A DNA stretch of 64,000 nucleotides, taken from NCBI RefSeq assembly GCF_047634355.1, contig NZ_JBLIAL010000003.1; one strand, 5' to 3'. The translations under genes and the position numbers were made by a program. Source of the stretch: Porticoccus sp002341315. Lineage in GTDB: Bacteria; Pseudomonadota; Gammaproteobacteria; Pseudomonadales; Porticoccaceae. Below, piece by piece: positions 51,961 to 61,226 of the stretch. The notes beneath the pieces are model-generated. The model made no database searches and was not told the DNA's origin. It saw only the letters and a program-made list of their open reading frames with translations. Position 1 is the first letter of the stretch; each line of letters opens with the position of its first letter.

Positions 51961-53220
51961 CTATTTGCGTTTCATCGACAGGAAAAACTCATCATTGGTT
52001 TTGGAGTCTTTCAGTTTATCGATGAGGAACTCGGTGGCATCAGAGTCTTCCATGCTGTGGAGGAGTTTGCGCAAAATCCACACCCGTTGCAGTTCCTCTT
52101 CACCCATTAACAGGTCTTCGCGACGGGTGCCGGAGCGGCGGATATTGATAGCCGGATAGATGCGCTTCTCTGCCATTTTTCGATCCAGATGCAACTCCAT
52201 GTTGCCGGTGCCTTTGAACTCTTCATAAATGACTTCGTCCATTTTGGAACCTGTTTCCACCAGTGCTGTGGCGATAATGGTGAGGCTCCCGCCCTGCTCG
52301 ATATTTCTGGCAGCACCAAAAAAGCGCTTGGGCCGTTCCAGTGCGTGGGCATCCACGCCACCGGTCAGCACTTTGCCCGACGATGGTTGAACGGTGTTAT
52401 AGGCCCGAGCCAATCGGGTCACCGAGTCGAGTAGAATCACCACATCTTTTTTGTGTTCCACCAGTCGCTTCGCTTTTTCGATAACCATCTCAGCAACCTG
52501 AACGTGACGTGAGGGCGGTTCGTCAAAGGTCGAGGCAATTACCTCACCGCGCACAGAGCGCTGCATTTCAGTCACTTCTTCCGGACGTTCATCGATCAGC
52601 AACACCATGATGTAACACTCTGGGTTGTTGCGGATGATCGATTGGGCGGTGTGCTGCATAAGAATGGTTTTCCCGGCTTTGGGCGGCGCCACGATGAGAC
52701 CGCGCTGGCCTTTGCCAATGGGTGAAACCAGATCAATAATTCGGGGAGTCAGGTCCTCGGTAGAGCCATTGCCGGCTTCCAGTACCAGCCGCTCATCGGG
52801 AAACAGTGGAGTGAGGTTTTCAAACAGAATTTTGTTGCGGGCGTTTTCCGGCTTGTCAAAATTGATTTCGTCGAGTTTGAGCATGGCAAAGTAGCGCTCA
52901 CCCTCTTTGGGTGGTCGGATTTTGCCGGAAATACTGTCTCCGGTTCGCAGGTTGAACCGGCGGATCTGACTTGGGGAGACATAGATATCATCCGGGCCCG
53001 CCAGGTAGGAACTGTCGGCGGATCTTAAAAAACCAAAGCCGTCGGGGAGTATTTCAAGAACGCCATCTCCGTAGATGTCCTCGCCACTTTTGGCATGCCG
53101 TTTGAGAATGCTGAAGATGACATCCTGCTTGCGTGAGCGGGCCAGGTTATCCAGGCCGATTTCCTCGGCAAGTTTCAGTAGTTCATCGATAGGTTTAGTC
53201 TTGAGCTCGGTCAGGTTCAT
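51961..53220 (-). CDS. rho: Transcription termination factor Rho
   Basis: 419 residues from the ATG at 53220, matching the family start MNLTELK; an ATG 12 bases upstream is also in frame and neither has a strong ribosome site. The N-terminal helix bundle and cold-shock RNA-binding domain (EILPDGFGFLRSADSSYLAGPDDIYVSPS) precede a RecA-type hexameric ATPase with Walker A APPKAGKT, the Q and R loops and the C-terminus DEFFLSMKRK. trxA lies about 200 bases upstream, as in other gammaproteobacteria. Confidence 0.97.
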   Translation of the reverse strand: MNLTELKTKPIDELLKLAEEIGLDNLARSRKQDVIFSILKRHAKSGEDIYGDGVLEILPDGFGFLRSADSSYLAGPDDIYVSPSQIRRFNLRTGDSISGKIRPPKEGERYFAMLKLDEINFDKPENARNKILFENLTPLFPDERLVLEAGNGSTEDLTPRIIDLVSPIGKGQRGLIVAPPKAGKTILMQHTAQSIIRNNPECYIMVLLIDERPEEVTEMQRSVRGEVIASTFDEPPSRHVQVAEMVIEKAKRLVEHKKDVVILLDSVTRLARAYNTVQPSSGKVLTGGVDAHALERPKRFFGAARNIEQGGSLTIIATALVETGSKMDEVIYEEFKGTGNMELHLDRKMAEKRIYPAINIRRSGTRREDLLMGEEELQRVWILRKLLHSMEDSDATEFLIDKLKDSKTNDEFFLSMKRK

Positions 53221-53437
53221 AAATACAGACATAGTAATAATTGTTGTTAGGATTTGAGGCAGGCTGACAACCGGCCGAAAATTATCTTTGGTGTCCTGGA
53301 AGGGCTAAATGGGGTTTTTTGGTAAGGCCTCTCGCCTGGGAGTTCGGCGGGAACAGTCGCAGTATAGGGGGGCCTACTCTAAAGCGCAACAATCTGAGCG
53401 GCTGCGCAAAAGGCAAGCCACTCAGTATGATGATTGA

Positions 53438-53764
53438 TCAGAGACCGGCTTCGATGAATTCAACCAGCTGGGTTTTGGACAGAGCCCCGACCTTGGTTGC
53501 TTCAATATTACTGTCCTTGAACAGGATCAATGTCGGAATACCGCGAACATTGAATTTTGCCGGTGTCTCGGGGTTTGAATCCACATCCACTTTGCAAATC
53601 TTGACCTTGCCAGCATATTCGTTTGCCAACTCATCCAGAATAGGTGCAATCATCTTGCAGGGGCCGCACCATGCAGCCCAGAAATCAACGAGTACCGGCA
53701 AGTCTGATCCAAGCACTTCGCTTGCGAAACTGGCATCGGTGACGTGAACGATGTTGTCGCTCAT
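53438..53764 (-). CDS. trxA: Thioredoxin 1
   Basis: 108 residues with the active site WCGPCKM and cis-Pro loop RGIPTLILF. It is the main cytoplasmic disulfide reductant. It precedes rho on the minus strand and diverges from ppx, the order rho-trxA-ppx known from pseudomonads and enterics. Confidence 0.97.
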   Translation of the reverse strand: MSDNIVHVTDASFASEVLGSDLPVLVDFWAAWCGPCKMIAPILDELANEYAGKVKICKVDVDSNPETPAKFNVRGIPTLILFKDSNIEATKVGALSKTQLVEFIEAGL

Positions 53765-53921
53765 TGGGGATCTCCAGAGTAATGTGAATTAAATCGTAAG
53801 GGGGTAGAATTGTTACAAATCATAACACCCGTCCCGGGCAGGTAACAAATCTTCCGGACGGCGATCTGATGGTGCCGACTATAGTGCCGGTAGCCTTACT
53901 AAACCACAAGGAAAACCCGCA

Positions 53922-55433
53922 TTGCAAAATTCCGTGGCAAATGGTCAGGGCAAGACACTGGCAGCGATTGACCTCGGCTCAAACAGCTTTCACATGATTG
54001 TTGCCCGGGTGACGCAAAACGAAATGCGACCGGTGGAGCGTTTTGGCGGCCGGGTCCAGTTGGGTGCCGGTATGAAATCAAATCGCTTGACCCCGGAGGC
54101 CATAGAGAGAGGACTCGCCAGCCTGGCACGTTTTCGTCAGGCCCTGGATACGCTGCAGCCGGAACAGGTTCGGATCGTGGGAACCAACGCGCTGCGCGCC
54201 GCAAAAAATGCTCCACTCTTTATCAGGCAGGCGGAAGCACTGATGGGTTATCCGGTGGAGGTGATTTCCGGTCGTGAAGAGGCCCGGCTTGTTTATCTTG
54301 GGGTGGCCCACACCCTTGCCGATGACGACAACTCCCGCCTGGTGGTGGATATCGGTGGTGGCAGTACGGAATTTATTATCGGCCAGCGTTTTGAAGCCAA
54401 ATTGCGTGAAAGTCTGCATATGGGTTGTGTGACCTACCGTGATCGATACTTCCGGCAGGGGAAGATCTCGCCGAAACGGTTTGAAAAAGCCTACCGCGCT
54501 GCCTATCAGGAAGTGCTGAAAATCCGTAAGGCCTATAAAAACCATGGTTGGGATAACGGGGTGGGTTCCTCGGGCACCATGACCAGTATTGAAAAGCTGA
54601 TTATTGACAAGGGCTGGGCCGGGGAAGGTATCAGTGCGGCCAACCTGGGGCGTTTGAAGAAGTTGCTGTTGCAATATAAGGACATCAACTCACTGTCAGA
54701 ATTATCGGGTTTGAGCGAGCGCCGGCGTGGGGTAATTGTGTCGGGCGTTGCCATCACCTGTGCCATTTTCGACGCCTTGAATATTCAGCAGATACACACT
54801 TCCAGTGGCGCTCTCAGGGAGGGGGTCATCTATGAAATCATGGGTCGATTCGAACACGAGGATGTCCGGGAACGCAGCGTGATGGCGCTGATGTTGCGAT
54901 CGGAGGCAGATCAGCAAAATGCGGATCAGGTGGAGTCCATGGCCACTCTGCTATTCGATGCCGTGGCCGATGACTGGCAGCTGGACGAGTCTGACCGGCC
55001 GCTGCTGTGCTGGGCGGCCAGATTGCACGAAGTAGGTTTGAGTATTGCGCACAGTCAGTTCCACAAACATGGGCAATACCTTATCGAGCATTCTGATCTG
55101 GCGGGTTTCAGTAAACAGATGCAGCGGGAATTGGCGCTCCTGGTGCGCAGTCACCGGCAAAAGTTTCCGGCGGGTGAATTTGTCAGTTACGAAGCTGGGC
55201 AGCGCATCCGCTTAAAGCGTCTCTGTATTCTGATGCGATTGGCCGCGCTGTTTAAGTATGTGACACCTGTGGAGGGTAAACCGATGTTTGCCACGAAGGT
55301 CAAGGAGTCGGAAGTCACGCTCGCCTTTGATGCTGACTGGCTGGAGCGCCATCCGCTGACCAGTGCAGCACTGGCATCGGAGCAACGGTCCCTTAAAAAA
55401 ATTGGCTTTCAGCTGAAGCTAAACAGCCGTTGA
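53922..55433 (+). CDS. ppx: Exopolyphosphatase
   Basis: 503 residues from a TTG start, supported by AAGGAAAA eight bases upstream. The actin-like ASKHA phosphatase domains show AIDLGSNSFHMIVARV, GTNALRAAKN and DIGGGSTEFI. The C-terminal HD-like helical domain is present (ARLHEVGLSIAHSQFHKHGQYL), giving the full-length E. coli type. It hydrolyses polyphosphate and possibly pppGpp. The polyphosphate kinase gene that often lies next to it is not in the window. Confidence 0.95.
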   Translation: MQNSVANGQGKTLAAIDLGSNSFHMIVARVTQNEMRPVERFGGRVQLGAGMKSNRLTPEAIERGLASLARFRQALDTLQPEQVRIVGTNALRAAKNAPLFIRQAEALMGYPVEVISGREEARLVYLGVAHTLADDDNSRLVVDIGGGSTEFIIGQRFEAKLRESLHMGCVTYRDRYFRQGKISPKRFEKAYRAAYQEVLKIRKAYKNHGWDNGVGSSGTMTSIEKLIIDKGWAGEGISAANLGRLKKLLLQYKDINSLSELSGLSERRRGVIVSGVAITCAIFDALNIQQIHTSSGALREGVIYEIMGRFEHEDVRERSVMALMLRSEADQQNADQVESMATLLFDAVADDWQLDESDRPLLCWAARLHEVGLSIAHSQFHKHGQYLIEHSDLAGFSKQMQRELALLVRSHRQKFPAGEFVSYEAGQRIRLKRLCILMRLAALFKYVTPVEGKPMFATKVKESEVTLAFDADWLERHPLTSAALASEQRSLKKIGFQLKLNSR

Positions 55434-55795
55434 ACCCATCGGCCAGTTTCCCCGGTAATTCTATCTGGGTGGCAGTTCGAGTAGCCCCTTTAGTGAGGTG
55501 GTTGAGAAAATAATACATGCATCAGTCGTATTTGTGCCGATTGATGCAGTGTTTTGCATGGCCAATATCGATCTGCTCTTCAGGCACACAGGCTTCCGGT
55601 TTTAGCGTTTGACAGGTTAATTCAGTTATATGGTTCAATAGGTGCCGTACAACAAACAAGACAATCGCCTATTGTCTGTGACAAATTCCAGACAATCTGT
55701 AACAGCGGCAGGATTCAGGTATCCAACAAGAAGCCGTCGGCGTGGCTGAAATGTATTGTCATTGATCACAGCATTGAGGCGAGCTAAGGAGTCCC
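55434..55795. other. Intergenic region between ppx and the arsenite methyltransferase gene
   Basis: No convincing gene. A TTGACA (55609-55614) could be a -35 box but has no matching -10 at normal spacing. The element AGACAAT occurs three times: as both arms of a perfect inverted repeat (55659-55677) and again at 55690-55696. These lie 100-140 bases before the next start codon and may be a regulator site. Confidence 0.5.
55659..55677. repeat. Inverted repeat AGACAAT-N5-ATTGTCT
   Basis: Perfect 7-base arms, with a third copy of the half-site at 55690-55696. Possible operator for the downstream methyltransferase gene. It does not look like the common ArsR site. Confidence 0.5.
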
Positions 55796-56836
55796 ATGTA
55801 CGATATCGTCAAAGACTATTACGGCAGGGCATTGCAGGGTTCAGAGGATTTGCAGACGGATGCCTGCTGCACGGCTGACAGTGTTCCCGATGCCATCAAG
55901 CCGATCATGGCAAAAATTCACCCGGAAGTGAGTGGCAAATACTATGGCTGTGGCTTGATTGCCCCGGCGCTGCTGAGTGGTCTCAGGATCCTGGATCTGG
56001 GCAGTGGCTCGGGGCAGGATTGCTATGTGCTCTCCGCTTTGGTCGGTGAGACCGGTGAAGTGGTCGGTGTGGATATGACGGACGAACAGTTGGCTGTTGC
56101 CAACCGTCATATCGAGTTTCACCGGGATGCTTTTGGTTTCAAAAAGGCCAATGTGCGTTTTCTCAAAGGCTATCTGGAGCACCTCGACGAGCTGGATTTG
56201 GCCGATGCAAGTTTTGACGTGATTGTCTCGAATTGCGTGATTAATCTGTCCCCCGACAAGCGAGCGGTTCTGGCCCAGGCCCACCGGTTATTGAAGCCCG
56301 GTGGTGAATTGTATTTTTCCGATGTCTATGCCGATCGTCGGGTCCCTGTCGAGCTGTCAAATGACCCTGTACTCTACGGTGAGTGTCTGGCGGGGGCGCT
56401 CTACTGGAATGACTTTTTACAACTGGCCAGACAGGTCGGTTTTGCCGACCCGAGACTGGTTGAGGATCGTCCACTGAGCGTTGGCAATCCCGACATCGTT
56501 CAGAAAATTGGCCCGTTGCGTTTTTACTCGGCAACCTACCGGCTTTTCAAGCTGGAAAATCTCGAACCAGCCTGTGAAGATTACGGCCAGTCAGTGATCT
56601 ACAAGGGTACTATTCCGGGTTCAGAAAATCAGTTTTTACTGGATTGCCATCACCGGATAGAAACGGGAAAAAACTTTCCGGTCTGCGGTAATAGTTACCG
56701 GATGTTGCGGGAGACCCGCTTTGCCGAGCACTTTGAATTTTATGGTGATTTTCACTGTCATCGGGGTATTTTCAAAGGCTGTGGCATTGATTTGCCCTTT
56801 GGCAATGATCGCATTGAGGCGTCGGGCTGTTGTTGA
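55796..56836 (+). CDS. arsM: Arsenite methyltransferase (ArsM)-like SAM-dependent methyltransferase
   Basis: 346 residues. SAM loop LDLGSGSGQD (66-75) and acidic GVDMTDEQL. Cysteines fit the arsenite-binding pattern of ArsM/AS3MT: Cys24-Cys25 (DACCT), Cys52 (YYGCG), Cys147 (SNCVINLS) and Cys197 (YGECLAGALY). A C-terminal domain of about 100 residues ends in SGCC. The enzyme would methylate As(III) to less harmful or volatile forms. No arsR, arsB or arsC is near. An upstream AGACAAT repeat may regulate it. Family assignment is good; arsenic as the true substrate is inferred from the cysteines. Confidence 0.86.
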   Translation: MYDIVKDYYGRALQGSEDLQTDACCTADSVPDAIKPIMAKIHPEVSGKYYGCGLIAPALLSGLRILDLGSGSGQDCYVLSALVGETGEVVGVDMTDEQLAVANRHIEFHRDAFGFKKANVRFLKGYLEHLDELDLADASFDVIVSNCVINLSPDKRAVLAQAHRLLKPGGELYFSDVYADRRVPVELSNDPVLYGECLAGALYWNDFLQLARQVGFADPRLVEDRPLSVGNPDIVQKIGPLRFYSATYRLFKLENLEPACEDYGQSVIYKGTIPGSENQFLLDCHHRIETGKNFPVCGNSYRMLRETRFAEHFEFYGDFHCHRGIFKGCGIDLPFGNDRIEASGCC

Positions 56837-56860
56837 AAAATTTTTGAAAAAAGCAGCAGA

Positions 56861-58015
56861 TTATTCGCTGAAATAGCACAGCACCGTGTTTAGAAACCGG
56901 TGGCCTTTTTTTGTCGTGACAATATGTGAAGGCGAATTTTCCAGCAAACCTGCGGCGATCAATCTTTCACAAATTCCATTGATTTTATTAAGAGAAATAC
57001 CGGTTCTCTCTTCAAAATACGGTCTTTCCACACCGTGATTGAGACGCAGGGCATTCATCATGAATTCCAGTGCCAGTTCGTTTTCGGGAATGTTTTTACA
57101 GCTGGCAATAAATGAATTTCCCCTGGCCAGATAATCCCCCGGGTTGCGTGTTTTTGCCGTGCGGGTAATGCGCTGCTCATCGGGCAGTGTAATCTTGCCG
57201 TGCGCCCCGGCACCAATACCCAGATAATCGCCAAACTCCCAATAATTCCTGTTGTGCAGCGCAAATTTTTTCTCGCGACAAAAAGCAGAGACTTCATATT
57301 GAAAATAGCCGTTATCCGCCAATAATTGATGGCCGCTTTCCTGAATGGTATCGAGCACATCCTCAGCCGGCAGGGTGGGTGGACGGCGGTAGAACTCGGT
57401 GTTGGGTTCGATGGTCAGTTGGTACCAGGAAATATGCACGGGTGCGAGATCAATGGCCTGTTGCAGGTCAGCTATGGCCTCCGCCTCGGTTTGTGTGGGC
57501 AGGCCGTGCATCAGGTCCAGGTTGATATTGTCAAAACCGGCGGATTGGGCCATTGCTACAGCGGCTCGGGCATTTTCTGCCGAGTGGATCCGGCCCAGTC
57601 TTGTCAAGTGGCGATCACTAAAGCTCTGGATACCAATTGATAGTCGGTTGACGCCGACATCGCGAAAACCATTGAATTTGGCCTGCTCAAAGGTGCCGGG
57701 ATTCGCTTCCAGTGTAATTTCAATGGTGTCGTTAAAATCGTAGCGTCGCCGGGCCGCCTGAATAATCCTGCCGATACTCTCGGCGGAAAAAAGGCTTGGT
57801 GTTCCCCCGCCAAAAAAAATGGAGGACAATTTTCTACCCTGTGCATAGGGCAATTCTATCTCCAGCTCGCGGATCAGAGCCTGGACATACTGGTCCTCAG
57901 GCAAGTGTCCGTCACTGGCGTGGGAGTTAAAGTCGCAGTAGGGGCACTTGCGGATACACCAGGGGATGTGGACGTAAAGTGACAGGGGCGGAAGACTGAG
58001 CGGGATATCGTGCAT
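56861..58015 (-). CDS. hemW: Radical SAM heme chaperone HemW
   Basis: 384 residues. The 4Fe-4S/SAM motif is CIRKCPYC (CxxxCxxC), followed by FFGGGTPSL and RLSIGIQSF, with a HemN-like C-terminal domain. The extra Cys of HemN (CxxxCxxCxC) is replaced by Phe (CDF), which marks HemW and not coproporphyrinogen dehydrogenase. HemW binds heme and is thought to hand it to respiratory enzymes. It stands alone, converging with arsM. Confidence 0.93.
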   Translation of the reverse strand: MHDIPLSLPPLSLYVHIPWCIRKCPYCDFNSHASDGHLPEDQYVQALIRELEIELPYAQGRKLSSIFFGGGTPSLFSAESIGRIIQAARRRYDFNDTIEITLEANPGTFEQAKFNGFRDVGVNRLSIGIQSFSDRHLTRLGRIHSAENARAAVAMAQSAGFDNINLDLMHGLPTQTEAEAIADLQQAIDLAPVHISWYQLTIEPNTEFYRRPPTLPAEDVLDTIQESGHQLLADNGYFQYEVSAFCREKKFALHNRNYWEFGDYLGIGAGAHGKITLPDEQRITRTAKTRNPGDYLARGNSFIASCKNIPENELALEFMMNALRLNHGVERPYFEERTGISLNKINGICERLIAAGLLENSPSHIVTTKKGHRFLNTVLCYFSE

Positions 58016-58135
58016 GGCGCAGATCTTAGCATTTCGCCTACGAAGCTGTTTTATTTTTCTGTGTTGAGGCTCAAGGTAATCGGTTATGCCATTACCGCTT
58101 TCGTCAAATCGGTGTTGTTGTCCTGAAAAGAAAGC

Positions 58136-59170
58136 TTACCAGGAATAGGTAATGGATAGGGAACCGTACTGATGGGTATTGCGTTGCTCTTCAAATTCAC
58201 GGGTTCGGAACACCTTTGCGTAGGACACTTTCCAGCCGGACAACAGAAAACTGAAGCCCACGGCGGCATCCCCTACCACTGGTCGTCGATCAACTCGATG
58301 GCTGTCTTCGAAGGTGTTGCCGTCCAGGAAAATATCCCGTGCCACTAATCGGGTATCAAAGGAAATAAAAGCATGCAGGCCACAGATGGGCAGACGACAA
58401 CGGCGTCGATCGCCCCGTCCTGGCGCACTGTTGTCGCCACCGGGCCGTAGGGCGGCAGTGCCGAAATCCTCAGGCAACTGCCAGCCAATCCGGTACTCGG
58501 CACCAAAATTAAGGTAGGTTGCCACATTGCCGAGGCTGCCACCGGTGTGAACAATGGCGTCCTGCTGGGGCCACTGTTCGGTCAGTTTATAGCGCCGCTT
58601 GTGTTCATAGACTAACTGTAGCCCAAGCTCGTTTTCCAGCTGGTGATCCCAGCCCTGAAATTTGTCGATACCGCGAATGTCGTGAATCAGATCCTGCGTA
58701 TCTTCTGCCAGGGATGCGGGTCCCACCATGCCCACGTTGAGCTCAAGGGTATCCAGCTGTTCCCGGTCGCGGATATGATAGGCAAACCCGAGGTAGAGGT
58801 ATCCGGCATAGGGCCGGTCATCTTCGATCAGTGTGGATATGTCCTTTTCACTCGGGGTGAAGATCAATTGCCCGGCACTGATTACCAGATTGCGCTGCAG
58901 GGTCTCCGCATCTTTCAGGCTGTGAAAAAATCGCAGTCGATGGTTTGCTTCCCTGACCCAATCGGGCAGATCAGGGTCTTTAAGGTAGGAGCTGAGATCC
59001 TGTGACACACAGGAGAAGCGGATACCGTTGGTGTAGTGTTGGTCTGTTTCACCAAACAGATCATTTTCGAGATAGAGATTGACGGTACTGCAGAAACGTT
59101 CATCCTCCCCCTCGGCACCGAGGCCAACGGTGGGAAAGAGTACAACAAACAGTATCAGCAGGTGTTTCAT
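58136..59170 (-). CDS. lpxR: LpxR-type outer membrane lipid A 3'-O-deacylase
   Basis: 344 residues: signal peptide (to about residue 19), then an outer-membrane beta-barrel of the DUF2219/LpxR family. The N-terminal catalytic region LYLENDLFGETDQHYTNG, DDRPYAGYLYLG and the ending GSLSITYSW with a C-terminal aromatic residue fit a complete barrel. LpxR removes the 3'-acyloxyacyl chain of lipid A. It diverges from the transporter/acyltransferase gene, another lipid-remodelling enzyme. Confidence 0.88.
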   Translation of the reverse strand: MKHLLILFVVLFPTVGLGAEGEDERFCSTVNLYLENDLFGETDQHYTNGIRFSCVSQDLSSYLKDPDLPDWVREANHRLRFFHSLKDAETLQRNLVISAGQLIFTPSEKDISTLIEDDRPYAGYLYLGFAYHIRDREQLDTLELNVGMVGPASLAEDTQDLIHDIRGIDKFQGWDHQLENELGLQLVYEHKRRYKLTEQWPQQDAIVHTGGSLGNVATYLNFGAEYRIGWQLPEDFGTAALRPGGDNSAPGRGDRRRCRLPICGLHAFISFDTRLVARDIFLDGNTFEDSHRVDRRPVVGDAAVGFSFLLSGWKVSYAKVFRTREFEEQRNTHQYGSLSITYSW

Positions 59171-59290
59171 GGTAATCCCGACAAAGCTTGGGGTTGATTA
59201 TGTGCCGCGGTGGGGTGCTCGGGCAATGTCATTGAATAACACCGGGTGCAACGGCAATATGTCAGCCTGAGGAATAAAAAGGATGCGTGG

Positions 59291-61168
59291 GTGAGTAACA
59301 GCAGCAAAGAACTGATGAAAGCCCGGCGGTTTCTGCCACTTTTTCTGACCCAGTTTTTTGGAGCCCTCAACGATAATCTGTTTAAAAATGCGCTTCTGGT
59401 GATGATTGTCAGTGCCAGTATCGCCGGGGCTACCAATGTTAACACTGTCGTCAATCTGGCGGCGGGCCTGTTTATCCTGCCCTTTTTCCTGTTTTCTGCC
59501 CTCGCCGGCCAATTGGCTGACAAGCACGAGAAGTCGCTTGTTATCCGGCGTATCAAGCTGGCTGAAATACTGATCATGCTGCTTGGCGCGCTGGCTTTCT
59601 GGCTCGGGGCTCTCTGGATGCTGTTGGCAGTCCTGTTTCTGATGGGCGCGCAGTCCGCTTTTTTTGGGCCGGTAAAGTACGCCATTTTACCTCAGCACCT
59701 CGGTGAGGACGAATTGCTGGCAGGCAACGCCCGAGTGGGGATGGGAACCTTTGTGGCGATTCTGGTTGGTACGATTGCCGGCAGCTTGCTGGGCGGAACG
59801 GCCAGTGCGCACTGGTTGGTGGGTGCTGTTGTAATCTGTGTGGCCGTGACGGGGTGGTACAGCAGTCGGCAAATTCCGCTGGCTGAAGCCCGGGCTCCTT
59901 CACTCAGGATTGACTGGAATACACCCAGGATCAGCTGGCAGCTGATCAGGCTGGCCACTGAGAAGCAGACAGTGTTTCTGGCGATTCTGGGTATTTCCTG
60001 GTTCTGGATGTTGGGGGCCAGTTATTTGACCCAGATGCCCAACTTCACCATCACCGTACTGAGGGGCACACCGGGGGTCATTGCCCTGATACTCTCGGCC
60101 TTTACCGTTGGTGTGGCTGTGGGGGCAATGCTCTGTGGCCGATTGAGTGGTGCCCAGGTGGAAATTGGCCTGGTACCCCTGGGTGCTATCGGCCTCAGCC
60201 TGTTTGGCATTGATCTGTATTTTGCCGCCACCGGTTACACCGCCGAAAACCCTGTTGATGTCGCCGGTTTCATACTCCGTCCCGACGGCTTGCGCGTGTT
60301 GCTTGATATAGCATTACTCGGACTCTTTGGCGGTCTGTATATCGTGCCACTCTATGCCATGGTGCAGGCGCGTACCGATCCACAGCTGCGTGCCCGGATT
60401 ATCGGCAGCAACAATATTCTCAACGCCTTTTTTATGGTGTTGGCCAGTGTCTTGGGCATTCTGTTTCTCGGTGTGGCGGGTTTCCGCATTGAGGAACTGT
60501 TTCTGGTGCTGGCGCTGATGAATATCGCCGTTGCGGTGTTTATTTTTCTGCAGGTGCCCGAGTTCACCATGCGCTTTCTGGTATGGCTGATAGGCCACAG
60601 CCTTTACCGGGTAAAACATCGCGGTCTGGAGCTGATACCACTGAAAGGCCCCGCCATTCTGGTCTGCAATCATGTCAGTTATGTGGATGCGCTGTTGCTG
60701 GCCGGTGCGGTGCGGCGACCGATTTGCTTTGTCATGTATAAACCGATTTACGAGTTACCGGTACTGAATTTTATTTTTCGCACTGGCGGTGCCATTCCGA
60801 TTTGTTCAAAGGGTGAGGATCCGGCGGCATATCAACGGGCCATGGAAATGATTGATGAGGCATTGAACAAGGGTCAGTTGCTCTGCCTCTTTCCGGAGGG
60901 CAAGCTCACCAAGGATGGCGAGATCAGTACCTATAAAAAAGGCATCGAGCAAATACTGGCCCGTAATCCGGTACCTGTAGTGCCGATGGCACTACAGGGC
61001 CTTTGGAAGAGTTTTTTCAGTCGCAGTCACGGTGGTGCATTCAGAAAGCCGTTTCGACCGGGCTGGCGTCAGGTGGCGGTCATAGCGGGTGCCCCGATAC
61101 CTGGCGAACAGGCTTCAGCCGAGCGTTTGCAGGCTGAAGTTGCCGTATTGCGGGGCGACATAAAATAA
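59291..61168 (+). CDS. LplT-like MFS transporter fused to a PlsC-type acyltransferase
   Basis: 625 residues from a GTG at 59291 that has AAAGGA upstream; an earlier in-frame GTG at 59246 lacks a ribosome site. About 10-410 is a 12-helix MFS domain of the LplT group (FLTQFFGALNDNLFKNAL, SAFFGPVKYAILPQ). About 430-625 is a lysophospholipid/glycerol-3-P acyltransferase domain with the catalytic NHVSYVD and FPEGK motifs. It would flip lyso-phospholipid inward and re-acylate it. Many homologues carry a third acyl-ACP synthetase domain; this one stops after the acyltransferase. Confidence 0.9.
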   Translation: MSNSSKELMKARRFLPLFLTQFFGALNDNLFKNALLVMIVSASIAGATNVNTVVNLAAGLFILPFFLFSALAGQLADKHEKSLVIRRIKLAEILIMLLGALAFWLGALWMLLAVLFLMGAQSAFFGPVKYAILPQHLGEDELLAGNARVGMGTFVAILVGTIAGSLLGGTASAHWLVGAVVICVAVTGWYSSRQIPLAEARAPSLRIDWNTPRISWQLIRLATEKQTVFLAILGISWFWMLGASYLTQMPNFTITVLRGTPGVIALILSAFTVGVAVGAMLCGRLSGAQVEIGLVPLGAIGLSLFGIDLYFAATGYTAENPVDVAGFILRPDGLRVLLDIALLGLFGGLYIVPLYAMVQARTDPQLRARIIGSNNILNAFFMVLASVLGILFLGVAGFRIEELFLVLALMNIAVAVFIFLQVPEFTMRFLVWLIGHSLYRVKHRGLELIPLKGPAILVCNHVSYVDALLLAGAVRRPICFVMYKPIYELPVLNFIFRTGGAIPICSKGEDPAAYQRAMEMIDEALNKGQLLCLFPEGKLTKDGEISTYKKGIEQILARNPVPVVPMALQGLWKSFFSRSHGGAFRKPFRPGWRQVAVIAGAPIPGEQASAERLQAEVAVLRGDIK

Positions 61169-61226
61169 CGATGGCGGCCAGCTTTGATCCGCTGGTCATC
61201 AAACCCATGAGAGTCAGGAAACAGCT

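Noticed and set aside
59246..59290. Upstream GTG start of the transporter-acyltransferase fusion
   Set aside because: It has no ribosome site, while the GTG at 59291 has AAAGGA at good spacing and matches the family start.
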